Assembly (NCBI RefSeq): GCF_003671715.1
Contig: NZ_RAIF01000025.1
Span: 120,758 to 154,265 of the forward strand
Length of the DNA stretch: 33,508 bases
DNA from: Streptomyces sp. E2N166
Lineage (GTDB): Bacteria > Actinomycetota > Actinomycetes > Streptomycetales > Streptomycetaceae
Reading direction: 5' to 3'
Below the pieces are notes generated by a model. That model had not been told where the DNA came from. It saw nothing but the letters and a program-made list of their open reading frames with translations, and ran no database searches. The position numbers and the translations under genes were made by a program. Positions 1 to 7,824 of this stretch are shown piece by piece (within the stretch, counting starts at the first letter, position 1; each line of letters opens with the position of its first letter).

Positions 1-969
1 GACGCCGTCGACAACCGCACCGCGGCTCTCGTCCCCGAGTTCCTCCTGAGGAGCGGCGTCGGCTGCGACAGCGCGCGCCGCACCCCGCGCATGGCCCAGT
101 ACCCGGGCGACGTACCGGGTCTGGAACCCCTCTTCGTCCGCGTCCGCTGGCAGGGCGCCGACCGCGACGCGGCCGACCGCGACCGCGAGGCGGGCGCCTT
201 CCGGGAGTGGCTCACCGGCGAGGGCGGCAGGGCGGCCTTCGCCCGGGACGGCTTCCGCTCGGCCACCGGCAACCGTGCCCTGCTCGACCCCACCGAGGTC
301 GCCGAAGGGGTGCTGAGGGCGCCGTCGCCGCTGACCGAGTCCGCCGGACGGGACGCGATGGAGGCGTCCCTGGAGGGCTACCGGGGTGCCAACGGCCCCG
401 GGCGCGTGCTGTTCCTGCTGGACAGCTCCGGCTCGATGACCGGTCAGTGGGAGGGCCCCAGCGGTGGGCCCGGCCTGCTGAAACAGTCGTTGGGCGGGCT
501 CGGTGACCGGGACGAGTACGCCGTGTGGGCGGTGTCGGACACCGGCGGGGACACCCACGAAACCGTGTTGTCCTTCGGCCCGCACACCCGCAAGGACGCC
601 GAGCGCGCCATCGACCGGGAGGCCGGGGTCCGGGACGCCGAGGCCGATCCCGGCGGGGCGCTGCGGGCCGCGCTGGAAGCCCTGGAGGTGCGGGACGCCG
701 ACGACGAGCGTCCCGGCCTGATCGTCTTCGTCACCGACGACGAGGACGCGGACCGGCTCGCCGACGACGGCTTCGGCAGCCTTCTGGCCCTCGCGCGTGC
801 GAGGGACGTGCCGATCGCGATGGTCTCCCTGAAGGGCGGCGGCTGCGACGAGGGGAAGCCGGACGCCCGGATCTCCGAGGCGAGCGGCGGCCGTTGCCTG
901 GACGCCGACGACGATCTCGGCGCCGCCCTGCACGACGAGGTCGCCCGCACCGGAACGGGGGAGGCGTGA
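1..969 (+). CDS. Substrate-binding/VWA domain protein, C-terminal part (5' end outside window)
   Basis: The reading frame is open from base 1, so the start lies upstream and about 322 residues are visible. The first ~85 residues (FREWL...GFR pattern) look like the end of a periplasmic solute-binding domain. A von Willebrand A domain follows, with the MIDAS motif DSSGSM at nt 421-438 and a second acidic cluster (VTDDEDAD) near nt 730. Streptomycetes carry proteins that join these two domains, probably as cell-surface sensors or binding proteins. I infer a secreted or lipid-anchored protein, but the signal peptide is not in the window. The stop overlaps the next start (TGATG), so the two genes are very likely translationally coupled and act together. 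VWA assignment is firm; the ligand is unknown. Confidence 0.85.
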   Translation, partial: DAVDNRTAALVPEFLLRSGVGCDSARRTPRMAQYPGDVPGLEPLFVRVRWQGADRDAADRDREAGAFREWLTGEGGRAAFARDGFRSATGNRALLDPTEVAEGVLRAPSPLTESAGRDAMEASLEGYRGANGPGRVLFLLDSSGSMTGQWEGPSGGPGLLKQSLGGLGDRDEYAVWAVSDTGGDTHETVLSFGPHTRKDAERAIDREAGVRDAEADPGGALRAALEALEVRDADDERPGLIVFVTDDEDADRLADDGFGSLLALARARDVPIAMVSLKGGGCDEGKPDARISEASGGRCLDADDDLGAALHDEVARTGTGEA

Positions 970-2390
970 TGCGCGGAGCACCGCTTCGGCGACAGTCCCG
1001 GCGACGGCAGGCGAGGCTGCTGGCCCCGCTGTTCCTGCTGTTCCTGCTGTTCCTGCTCGTGCCGACCGCGTGCAGCGGTGGTGGCGGGAGCGGGCCCGCG
1101 GCGTCCCCCTCCGCCGACGTGCCCGGCGACATCGTGGTCGCCAGCGGCCGCGACGTCACCGGCAAGAACGGCATCCGCCAGCGGCTCATCGACGCCTGGA
1201 ACGCCGGGCAGGAGAAGGCCGGCACCGGCTACCGTGCCCGGCTCGTCGAACTCCCCGGCAACGCCGACGAACAGCGCAGCCAGCTGCTCGGCGCGCTCCA
1301 GTCCGGCAGCGCCGCCTACGACGTGGTCAACCTCGACGTCACCTGGGTCCCGGAGTTCGCGGCCGCGGACCTGATCGGCCCGCTGCCCGGGTCGCTGCTC
1401 GACGAGGACGTCATCGCGCCCGTCGCGAGCACCGCCCGCTGGGACGGCAAGGTGTACGCCGCTCCCTTCAACAGCGACGTCGGTCTGCTCTACTACCGGC
1501 GCGACCACCTGGGCCAGGCGGACGTCGAGCAGACCGACCTGACGGGCGGCCTGGACTGGCCGGAGCTGAAGAAGCTGATCAACGCCGTCGGCGACCACAA
1601 GCCCGACGGCTACGACAAGGGCTGGACGACCCAGCTCGCCGCGTACGAGGGGCGGACGGTCAACGCCGTGGAGGCGTTCGCGTCGGCCGTACCGGACCTC
1701 ACGCTCACGGACGAGGACGGCGAGTACGACGCCACCGTCGAGGAGCTGACGGAGGGCATCACCGAGCTGCGCCGCCGTACCGAGGCCTCGTACGTGCTCC
1801 CGGACGCCTTCCACTCCGACGAGGCGGCGTCCCTCGGCGACTTCGGGGCCGGCCGCACCACCTTCCTGCGGCACTGGCCGTACGTGTATCCCGCCCTGCA
1901 CCAGTCGTTCCCCGAGGACGACCGGCTCGGGGTGACCGCGTTGCCGGGGCGGGCCGTGCTCGGCGGCCAGAACCTCGCCGTGACCGCGGCGTCCCAGCGG
2001 AGGACCAAGGCGACCGACCTGATCCGGTACCTGACCGGAAAGGAGAGCGAACGCTGCCTGCTGGACGCCGGTTTCGCGGCGACGCGCACCTCCGCCTACA
2101 CGGACGACGCCGTGACGTGCGCGGTGGGTGCCGCGACGCCCTCCGCGACGCCCACCGGCGAGAGCGCCGACACCGTGCCCCGCGACGCGGCCGGCCGCCC
2201 GGAGTACGCCCGTGACATCCTGCTCCCCGCCCTCCGGGAGGCGGTGCACCGCCCCCGCACCCCGCTGTACGGCGCCTTCACCCAGACCTTCACCACGGAG
2301 CTGGGCGCCCTCTTCGCCGACGACCCGCCGGGTGACGCGGAACTGGCCCGGCGACTGGACGAGGCCCTCGGACGCGCCCTGCCGGACTGA
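969..2390 (+). CDS. Extracellular solute-binding lipoprotein (ABC-type, family 1-like)
   Basis: The protein has 473 residues from ATG 969; a GTG at 966 is an in-frame alternative. The N-terminus has several Arg, a hydrophobic stretch made of repeated LFL units (residues 21-30) and a candidate lipobox ending at Cys35 (PTAC, not a perfect consensus), followed by a Gly/Ser linker. The mature part has the layout of a family 1 binding protein: DIVVASGRD, YDVVNLDVTWVPEFA, AAPFNSDVGLLYYR, and a late LGGQNLAV segment. Such proteins deliver sugars or similar solutes to ABC permeases, or act as sensors. No permease or ATPase lies next to it, so it may be an orphan working with the overlapping VWA protein. 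The substrate cannot be read from the sequence. Confidence 0.85.
   Translation: MRGAPLRRQSRRRQARLLAPLFLLFLLFLLVPTACSGGGGSGPAASPSADVPGDIVVASGRDVTGKNGIRQRLIDAWNAGQEKAGTGYRARLVELPGNADEQRSQLLGALQSGSAAYDVVNLDVTWVPEFAAADLIGPLPGSLLDEDVIAPVASTARWDGKVYAAPFNSDVGLLYYRRDHLGQADVEQTDLTGGLDWPELKKLINAVGDHKPDGYDKGWTTQLAAYEGRTVNAVEAFASAVPDLTLTDEDGEYDATVEELTEGITELRRRTEASYVLPDAFHSDEAASLGDFGAGRTTFLRHWPYVYPALHQSFPEDDRLGVTALPGRAVLGGQNLAVTAASQRRTKATDLIRYLTGKESERCLLDAGFAATRTSAYTDDAVTCAVGAATPSATPTGESADTVPRDAAGRPEYARDILLPALREAVHRPRTPLYGAFTQTFTTELGALFADDPPGDAELARRLDEALGRALPD
1029..1055. repeat. Three tandem 9-bp repeats in the signal-peptide coding region
   Basis: The unit ctgttcctg occurs three times without a break and encodes the Leu-Phe-Leu core of the signal peptide. 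Slippage here would lengthen or shorten the hydrophobic core by three residues without a frameshift. Confidence 0.8.
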
Positions 2391-2411
2391 CGGCAGCACC
2401 GGCCGACCGTC

Positions 2412-2609
2412 TCAGCGGCTCACGGTGACCAGCGAGTCCGTGACCGACGAGTCCGTGACCGCGGTCGTGTCCCCCGCCGGGGAGGGCGCCGGCGGGTGTG
2501 CCGTGCCCGCGGGTCCCGCGTTCGCGGCCAGCAGCAGGCAGGCCACGGCGGCGACGGCCGCCGCGAGGGCTCTGGCGTAACGTTCGGCGGTGCGTGTGTG
2601 TTCGGGCAC
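2412..2609 (-). CDS. Small membrane or secreted peptide, unknown function
   Basis: The 65-residue product starts at GTG 2609, with GAGGA placed correctly upstream. Codon use is typical of real genes here (third position almost all G/C). A short charged N-terminus precedes one hydrophobic helix (about residues 13-32, Ala/Leu/Val rich). After this come a Pro/Ala linker and a Thr/Ser/Val tail with a near repeat (VTDSSVTDSLVT). It could be an exported peptide with an uncleaved or cleaved signal, or a single-pass membrane peptide. It is divergent from the XRE regulator gene and shares a 115-bp region with a palindromic operator candidate, so it is a plausible target of that regulator. I do not recognise the family. 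Confidence 0.6.
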   Translation of the reverse strand: MPEHTRTAERYARALAAAVAAVACLLLAANAGPAGTAHPPAPSPAGDTTAVTDSSVTDSLVTVSR

Positions 2610-2650
2610 GGTGTCCTCTGCGGGATCGTACGGGATTGTGCCAAGCGCTG

Positions 2651-2678
2651 TTAAGCGCGCTTAATCCGCGGTTTAACC
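2651..2678. promoter_or_regulatory. Palindromic operator candidate between divergent genes
   Basis: Positions 2651-2664 are a perfect 14-bp palindrome (TTAAGCGCGCTTAA), followed at 2670-2678 by GGTT-T-AACC. This AT-richer patch in very GC-rich DNA lies between the divergent starts at 2609 and 2725. It fits a binding site for the adjacent XRE regulator, but that pairing is inferred. Confidence 0.45.
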
Positions 2679-2724
2679 TAAAGGCGTCGGAGTCGAACGG
2701 CAAGAGTCGCAGGGGGAGTTGGCA

Positions 2725-4074
2725 GTGGGGGACCGTGACGACCGGGTGGCCATCGGCCGCCGGGTGCAGCGACTGCGGGCCGAGCGCGGGCTGACCCAGC
2801 GCCAGCTCGCGGAACCGGCCTACACCCCCGCCTACATCTCCACCCTGGAGGCCGGCCGCGTCCGCCCCTCCGACGAGGCACTGCGGCATCTCGCGGAACG
2901 TCTCGGCGTCGGCTACGAGGAGCTGGCCACCGGGCGCCCGGCCCGGCTCGCCACCGATCTGCGGCTCAGGCTCACCGAGGCGCGGCGCACCCTCGCCACC
3001 GACGGCGCCGAACAGGCGGCCGGGCAGTACTCCGAACTGCTCGCCGAGGCCGAGACCCACGAGCTGCCCGAGGAACGGGCCGCCGCGCTGCTGGGACTCG
3101 GGGAGTGCGCCGTGGAGACCGGGGAGCTGACCGCCGGACGGCAGTACTTCGAGCGGGCCGAGCGGTGCCTCGCCGACGTCGGCGCCCCGCTGCCCGCCCG
3201 CGTCCCGGCCCTGCGCGGACGCGCCCTCGCCCACTACCTCGCCGGTGAACTGAGGTACGCCGTCTACCTCCTGGAGACCACCCTCGACGAGCTGAACCGC
3301 GGCGGCCTGCACGACCCCGACGCGCTGCTCCTGCTCTACGCCAGCGCCATCGGCCCGTACATGGACATGGGCGCCCACGCGCGCGCCGCCCAGGCCGCCG
3401 AACTCGCCCTCTCCCTCGCCCCCAGCGCCGGAGACCCCGCGCTGGTGGCCCGCATGCACCGCTCCGTCGCCCGCACCCTGCTCGCCGAGGGCCGCCTCGC
3501 CGAGGCCGACGCCTCGCTCGCCAAGGCGGCCGAGCTGTACCGCACGCTGCAACTCCGCACCGAGCTGGCCAACTGCCACTGGATGCGCGGCTACGTCTGC
3601 GCCCAGAACGGCGAACTCCCGCGCGCCGAGGAGGAGATGCGAGAGGCCCTCGGGATGCTCTCCGCCACCCGCGCCGCCCTCTACAGCAGCCAGGTCGCCG
3701 TCGAACTGGCCGACGTACTGCACCGGCGCGGCAAGTCCGAGGAGGCCGCGGAACTGCTGCACGGGGTACTGGACGACCTCTCCTCCGAGCGCGGCGCCGT
3801 GCACTCCGCGGGTGCGCACCGGCTGCTCGGCATCATCGCCGAGGACGCCCGGGACACCGAGGCCGCCGAGGAGCACTACGTCCGCGCCCTCAGCCTGCTG
3901 GAACGGGCCGGCGCCGCCGGAGACCTGGCCGACCTGTGCCGGCTCCTCGGCGACCTGCTGCGCCGCACCGGCCGGGTGGAGGCGGCCCTCGACGCCTACC
4001 GCACCGGCCTCGGACACCGCACGGCACCCGGCACGACGACCCTGGGCCCGGCGCCCGCACAGCCGCCGCTGTAG
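2725..4074 (+). CDS. XRE-family regulator with TPR-type repeats
   Basis: The start chosen is GTG 2725, six bases after AGGGGGAG; a TTG at 2719 would fall at the end of that site. The product has 449 residues. Residues 8-62 form a Cro/C1-type helix-turn-helix (RVQRLRAERGLTQRQLAE, then YISTLEAGRVRPS). The rest is a long run of paired helices rich in Ala, Leu and Glu with tetratricopeptide spacing (AAALLGLGECAVETGEL, RMHRSVARTLLAEGRLAEA, ADVLHRRGKSEEAAELL). In this architecture the TPR part usually binds a peptide or partner protein and changes DNA binding of the N-terminus. It is divergent from a small peptide gene; whether that peptide is its ligand is open. Confidence 0.88.
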   Translation: MGDRDDRVAIGRRVQRLRAERGLTQRQLAEPAYTPAYISTLEAGRVRPSDEALRHLAERLGVGYEELATGRPARLATDLRLRLTEARRTLATDGAEQAAGQYSELLAEAETHELPEERAAALLGLGECAVETGELTAGRQYFERAERCLADVGAPLPARVPALRGRALAHYLAGELRYAVYLLETTLDELNRGGLHDPDALLLLYASAIGPYMDMGAHARAAQAAELALSLAPSAGDPALVARMHRSVARTLLAEGRLAEADASLAKAAELYRTLQLRTELANCHWMRGYVCAQNGELPRAEEEMREALGMLSATRAALYSSQVAVELADVLHRRGKSEEAAELLHGVLDDLSSERGAVHSAGAHRLLGIIAEDARDTEAAEEHYVRALSLLERAGAAGDLADLCRLLGDLLRRTGRVEAALDAYRTGLGHRTAPGTTTLGPAPAQPPL

Positions 4075-4099
4075 GGAATCCTGGGCTGTGCACAGCGGC
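4065..4099. promoter_or_regulatory. Inverted repeats before the permease gene
   Basis: A perfect 12-bp palindrome, GCTGTGCACAGC, lies at 4085-4096. An overlapping 8-bp inverted repeat pairs 4065-4072 with 4092-4099. It could be an operator for the permease operon or a weak terminator of the regulator gene. No Zur-like box was seen. Confidence 0.35.
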
Positions 4100-4147
4100 G
4101 CCGGTCAGCATGGCGGCGGGGGCGGGGACGAGCGGGGTGCGAGGAAC

Positions 4148-5158
4148 ATGGACGACCGACGGACCGTGGCCGACGGTGTGCGGCTCGCCGTGCGCGCGCT
4201 GGTGTACGCCGTGCTCGGCGGCGTCGCGCTGCTCACCGTCGCCACCGTGGTCTCGGTACTGGGCCCGGTCCTGGCGCTCGACCTCTACACACCCCCGGTG
4301 GCGGCCTGGTGGACGGTGTTCACCGCCGTCGTCGTCCAGGGCGTGCCCTTCCTGCTGCTCGGCACGGTCGTATCGGCGGCGATCGGGGCGTTCGTGCCGG
4401 AGCGCGCCTTCAGCCGCCTCCTGCCCCGCAACCAGGCCCTCGCCGTGCCCGTGGCGGGGGCGGCGGGGGTGGTGCTGCCCGGCTGCGAGTGCGCGTCGGT
4501 GCCGGTGGCCGGGAGCCTGATGCGGCGCGGGGTCGCCCCGGCGGCGGCCCTCGCGTTCCTCCTGTCGGCGCCCGCGATCAACCCGGTGGTGCTGGTGGCC
4601 ACGTCGATCGCGTTCCCCGGACAGCCCGCCATGGTCGCCGCCCGCCTGCTCGCCTCGCTCACGGCCGCGGTGGTGATGGGCTGGCTGTGGGTCCGGTTCG
4701 GGAAGGACGAGTGGTTGCGCCTGCCGAAGAGCCGTACGGCGCCCGGAGCGTCGTCGTACGGCTGGACCGGCTTCGTCTCCGGCCTGCGGCACGACTTCCT
4801 GCACGCGGGCGGCTTCCTCGTCGTCGGCGCGGGCGCGGCCGCCGCCTTCAACGTCGCCGTGCCGCGCTCCGTCCTGGAGATCTTCACCGACTCCGCCTGG
4901 CTGTCCGTGCTCCTGCTCGCGGTCCTCGCGGTGGTGTTGTGCGTGTGCAGCGAGGCGGACGCGTTCGTCGCCGCCTCGCTGAGCGGGTTCTCGCCGACCG
5001 CGCGGCTGGCGTTCATGGTGGTGGGGCCGATGGTCGACCTGAAGCTGATCGCGTTGCAGACGGGCACCTTCGGCCGGGCCTTCGCGGTGCGGTTCGCGTC
5101 GGTGACCTGGGTGGTGGCCGTGACGAGCAGCGTGCTGGTGGGGTGGTGGCTGCTGTGA
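4148..5158 (+). CDS. Permease, ArsP/YraQ-like (UPF0718 type)
   Basis: The 336-residue protein starts at ATG 4148, with GAGGAA close upstream. It has about eight hydrophobic segments. The family signature is the segment GVVLPGCECASVPVAG followed by an AINPVVL loop, and a second half with VCSEADAFVAASL and VVGPMVDLKL. Members of this family are membrane permeases; some export organoarsenicals, most have unknown substrates. The stop overlaps the start of the next gene (GTGA), and the two form a conserved pair. The Cys pair in GCEC and Cys-Ser-Glu in the second half could bind a metal or thiol ligand. Metal or metalloid transport is inferred from family only. Confidence 0.85.
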   Translation: MDDRRTVADGVRLAVRALVYAVLGGVALLTVATVVSVLGPVLALDLYTPPVAAWWTVFTAVVVQGVPFLLLGTVVSAAIGAFVPERAFSRLLPRNQALAVPVAGAAGVVLPGCECASVPVAGSLMRRGVAPAAALAFLLSAPAINPVVLVATSIAFPGQPAMVAARLLASLTAAVVMGWLWVRFGKDEWLRLPKSRTAPGASSYGWTGFVSGLRHDFLHAGGFLVVGAGAAAAFNVAVPRSVLEIFTDSAWLSVLLLAVLAVVLCVCSEADAFVAASLSGFSPTARLAFMVVGPMVDLKLIALQTGTFGRAFAVRFASVTWVVAVTSSVLVGWWLL

Positions 5159-5877
5159 GGCGGTACGGACCGGCGGTCCTGCTCGCGCTGACCGGCGCGG
5201 CGGTACTGCGCATCTCGCTCTTCGGCGACCTCTACCTGCGGTACGTGCAGCCGGGGCTGCGGCCGTACCTGATCGTGTCCGGGGCGGTGCTGGTGCTGCT
5301 CGCGGCGGCGACGGCCCTCGCCGGGCGCGAACACGGGGAGGCGGACGAGGAGGCCGACGCCCACGGCCACAGTCACGGCCCCGCCGGTCCCCGCGTCGCC
5401 TGGCTGCTCACCCTGCCCGCCCTCGCCCTGCTGCTGTTCCCGCCGCCCGCGCTCGGCTCCTACAGCGCGGGCCGCGAGGCGGCGCAGCGCGCCGCGCAGG
5501 GGGTCGGCACCTTCCCGGCGCTGCCGTCCGGGGACCCGGTGGAGCTGACTCTCGCCGAGTTCGGCTCCCGCGCGCTCTACGACAGCGAACGGTCGCTGAC
5601 CGGCCGTACCGTCCGCCTCACCGGCTTCGTCACCCACGGCGAGGACGGCACCTGGTACGTCACCAGGCTCCTCGTCTCCTGCTGCGCCGCCGACGCCACC
5701 ACCGGCAAGGCCGAGATCCGCAGGGCCGGCGCCCCGCCCGTCGACACGTGGGTCACGGTCACCGGCGGCTGGCACCCGGAGGGCGGGCCCGGCTCGGACG
5801 CGGCCTGGCCGCCGGTCCTCGACGCGACGGACGTACGCCGGGTGGAGCAGCCCGCGAACCCCTACGAGAAGCGCTGA
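5155..5877 (+). CDS. TIGR03943-family putative permease subunit (DUF1980-like)
   Basis: The start is GTG 5155, which overlaps the permease stop; there is no separate ribosome binding site, so coupling is likely. The product has 240 residues. The N-terminal part has two hydrophobic segments, then a His/Asp/Glu-rich loop (HGEADEEADAHGHSHG, a likely metal-binding patch) and a third hydrophobic segment. The C-terminal half is a soluble domain with LTGRTVRLTGFVTH, a Cys-Cys pair (LVSCCAADA) and a WVTVTGGW strand. Families of this type accompany the UPF0718 permease in many Gram-positive bacteria. The His-rich loop supports a role with a divalent metal, but the metal cannot be named. Confidence 0.85.
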   Translation: MRRYGPAVLLALTGAAVLRISLFGDLYLRYVQPGLRPYLIVSGAVLVLLAAATALAGREHGEADEEADAHGHSHGPAGPRVAWLLTLPALALLLFPPPALGSYSAGREAAQRAAQGVGTFPALPSGDPVELTLAEFGSRALYDSERSLTGRTVRLTGFVTHGEDGTWYVTRLLVSCCAADATTGKAEIRRAGAPPVDTWVTVTGGWHPEGGPGSDAAWPPVLDATDVRRVEQPANPYEKR

Positions 5878-5970
5878 GCCCCCGTCCACGACCTGCGGCG
5901 CGCCCTGGTTTCCCCCGGTCGGGCACGGGTAGTCGAGCCTGCGGCCGCGTGAGTGAAGGAGGCGGTGCGC

Positions 5971-6690
5971 ATGCGGCCCAGCGACGAATCCGGGTGGTCT
6001 TCGGACGGAGCACGCGCCGCCGAGGTGATCGCCGCACAAGTACGGGGCGCCCCGCCGCACGAGGTGCCGGAACGACTGTGTCTCACGGCCGTGCGGCTGC
6101 TGCCGGTGACCGGGGCGAGCGCGTCGCTGCGCGGCGATGGCGTGCCGGTACGGCTGTGCGCCAGCGGTGACTGGGCGACGTACCTGGCCGAGCTCCAGGC
6201 CACGCTGGGTGACGGCCCCTGTGTGAGCGCCGCCGAGTCGGGCGCCCCGGTGCTCGCCTGCGATCTGACGGCCGCTGCCGACGCCGGCCGGTGGCCCGTC
6301 TTCGCCCAGCAGGCGACGGCCGTCGGCGTACGGGCGGTCTACGCGCTGCCGCTGGGCGGTGCCGCCGGTTGCCTGGGCACCCTCGACCTCTACCGGGACA
6401 CCCCCGGCCCGCTGGCCGGACCGCAGCTCAGCCTGGCGCGGCTCGTGGCCGGCGGCATGACGACGGCGCTGATGGCGCTGCCGCGCGGGGAGGAGACCTG
6501 GCTGGACCAGCTGGCCGGCGACCACGACGAGGTCTACCGGGCCGTCGGCATGATCATGGCCCAGCTGGGGGTCGGTGCCGACGAGGCCCTGGCCCGCCTG
6601 CGCGCCGACGCGTTCGTGTGCGGCCGCACCGCCCATGACGTGGCCCGCGACGTCCTCGCCCACCGCCGGCGCTTCGACCGCGACCACTAG
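5971..6690 (+). CDS. GAF and ANTAR domain regulator (RNA-binding antiterminator type)
   Basis: The start is ATG 5971, eight bases after GGAGG; an in-frame GTG at 5953 lies before that site and is less likely. The 239-residue protein has a GAF domain (about residues 20-170: GDGPCVSAAESGAPVLACDL, VGVRAVYALPLG, LGTLDLYRD) and a C-terminal ANTAR domain (about 185-235: YRAVGMIMAQLGVGADEALARLR). ANTAR domains bind paired RNA hairpins and prevent premature termination; the GAF part probably senses a small molecule or redox state. The gene stands alone, so its RNA targets lie elsewhere. The function class is firm, the signal unknown. Confidence 0.88.
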   Translation: MRPSDESGWSSDGARAAEVIAAQVRGAPPHEVPERLCLTAVRLLPVTGASASLRGDGVPVRLCASGDWATYLAELQATLGDGPCVSAAESGAPVLACDLTAAADAGRWPVFAQQATAVGVRAVYALPLGGAAGCLGTLDLYRDTPGPLAGPQLSLARLVAGGMTTALMALPRGEETWLDQLAGDHDEVYRAVGMIMAQLGVGADEALARLRADAFVCGRTAHDVARDVLAHRRRFDRDH

Positions 6691-6743
6691 GTGTATCGAT
6701 CGCGGGCGTCGCCGACGCCGGCCGGGCTCGGTCCGTCCGTTCG

Positions 6744-7511
6744 CTAGACCTGTGCCCGCCCCTGCCGCCGGGCCTCCGTCAGCCGCTCCGTCCCGACCTC
6801 GACGGCGGTCCGGGTGGCGGCTTCGTCCGGTTCGCCGGGGGCGCCGTTGGTGAGGCTGATCGCGTCGTCGCCCACGCGTACGGCGACGAGGTGCACGGTG
6901 AGGACGGCACCCTCGGCGTTCACCGTCACCCGCAGGCCCTGCCGGGCGTCTCCCGCCTCCGGCGGTGCCAGGTCGGTGACCCGGACGTCCAGGGCGGTGC
7001 CGCGGGCGGCCCGGGCCGTGAACCGCCCGCACGTGTCCGGCAGCGTCCCGAGCCAGGTCAGCGCCCTGTCGATGTCGGCCGCGCGGTACGAGATGATCCG
7101 GTAGTGCAGCTGGGCCCCGCCGGCCGCGTCGTCCAGGGCGGCCGTGGACCTGGGGGCGATGGCGCCGCCGAACAGCTCCTCGGTGTAGAGGACGTCCAGC
7201 AGCCGCCCGCAGTCGGCCCGCTCGGCGGTGGCCTTCAGTACCCGGTCCCGCCAGGTCGCGGCGCCCCGTGTCGGCTCCCACGCCTCCCCCAGGTCGGCCT
7301 CCGTGATCAGGGCGGCCCGCGCCTGCCCCCGGGTGAGCGCGGGCGGCACGGCGGGCGAGGGGAGCGTGGCCGGGGACCGCGCGGTCGCGGGCGCTGTCCC
7401 GACGGGCCCCTCCGCCGCCCGGCCGCCCGCGGAGCAGGCGGCCGCCGTCAGTGTCAGTGCCGCCGAGAGCGCGGAGACGAGCAGGGGACGGGCGGCGGGG
7501 GCATGCTGCAC
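6744..7511 (-). CDS. Lipoprotein with PknH-like sensor-type domain
   Basis: The start is GTG 7511, placed five bases after AGGAGG; an ATG-like extension further upstream is a shadow. The 255-residue product has a signal peptide and a candidate lipidation Cys26 (TAAAC). The mature part begins with a Pro/Thr/Ala linker, then a domain with LTRGQARAALITEADLG and YRAADIDRALTWLGTLPDTC. Cys residues at ADCGRLLD and DTCGRF could form a disulfide. The pattern resembles the extracytoplasmic domain of PknH and related actinobacterial sensor lipoproteins; this is similarity by eye only. It is divergent from the thrS2 leader. Its ligand is unknown. Confidence 0.75.
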   Translation of the reverse strand: MQHAPAARPLLVSALSAALTLTAAACSAGGRAAEGPVGTAPATARSPATLPSPAVPPALTRGQARAALITEADLGEAWEPTRGAATWRDRVLKATAERADCGRLLDVLYTEELFGGAIAPRSTAALDDAAGGAQLHYRIISYRAADIDRALTWLGTLPDTCGRFTARAARGTALDVRVTDLAPPEAGDARQGLRVTVNAEGAVLTVHLVAVRVGDDAISLTNGAPGEPDEAATRTAVEVGTERLTEARRQGRAQV

Positions 7512-7668
7512 AGGTGCCTCCTGGCGGGCCGGGGCGACCGGCGCCGTTTCAGGATCCGGCCGGTCGCACCCTCCACGGCACCACCGCCCCCGCCCCGCCA
7601 CCAGCGTGTGGGGCCGTCCGGGTGAGGCGCCCGGCGAAAAACGGCTCGCGGCGGCGTGCGCCCGCCAG

Positions 7669-7824
7669 TACCGTCCCGTTCCATGAAGCGCGCGCGCCAT
7701 TTCCCGATGACGACGCCGGGGAGTGTCCCGGCGCGCTGACTGCTGAGCAGAAGTCCGAAGCCCCGGGGCGAGCGCCCCGGGGCTTCTTCGCGTGGTGCTC
7801 GCCCTCCGTCCGGAGGAGACCACC
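7669..7824 (+). promoter_or_regulatory. Structured leader of the second threonyl-tRNA synthetase gene
   Basis: A TACCGT (7669-7674) that fits a -10 box lies eight bases before ATG 7683, which opens an 18-codon ORF ending at TGA 7737-7739 (MKRARHFPMTTPGSVPAR). It has two adjacent Thr codons at 7710-7715. A small stem pairs 7715-7720 with 7727-7732. A perfect 13-bp stem pairs 7757-7769 with 7774-7786, and gagca 7745-7749 can pair with tgctc 7796-7800 below it. Last, CCTCC 7803-7807 pairs exactly with GGAGG 7812-7816, the ribosome binding site of the synthetase. This looks like translation or transcription control by Thr-tRNA supply. I saw no T-box consensus. The structures are seen; the mechanism is inferred. 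Confidence 0.5.

Noticed and set aside
4085..4096. Zur or ArsR operator before the permease
   Set aside because: The palindrome is GC-rich and does not match the known Zur pattern; no ArsR-type gene is nearby.
4285..7281. 998-codon minus-strand ORF
   Set aside because: It is antisense to the permease pair and the GAF-ANTAR gene, and low-complexity; a usual artefact of high GC.
7745..7800. Possible T-box riboswitch before thrS2 (TGGT at 7793-7796)
   Set aside because: The TGGT could face the tRNA end, but the conserved T-box core, specifier loop and stem I features are not found. The leader is too short for a standard T-box.
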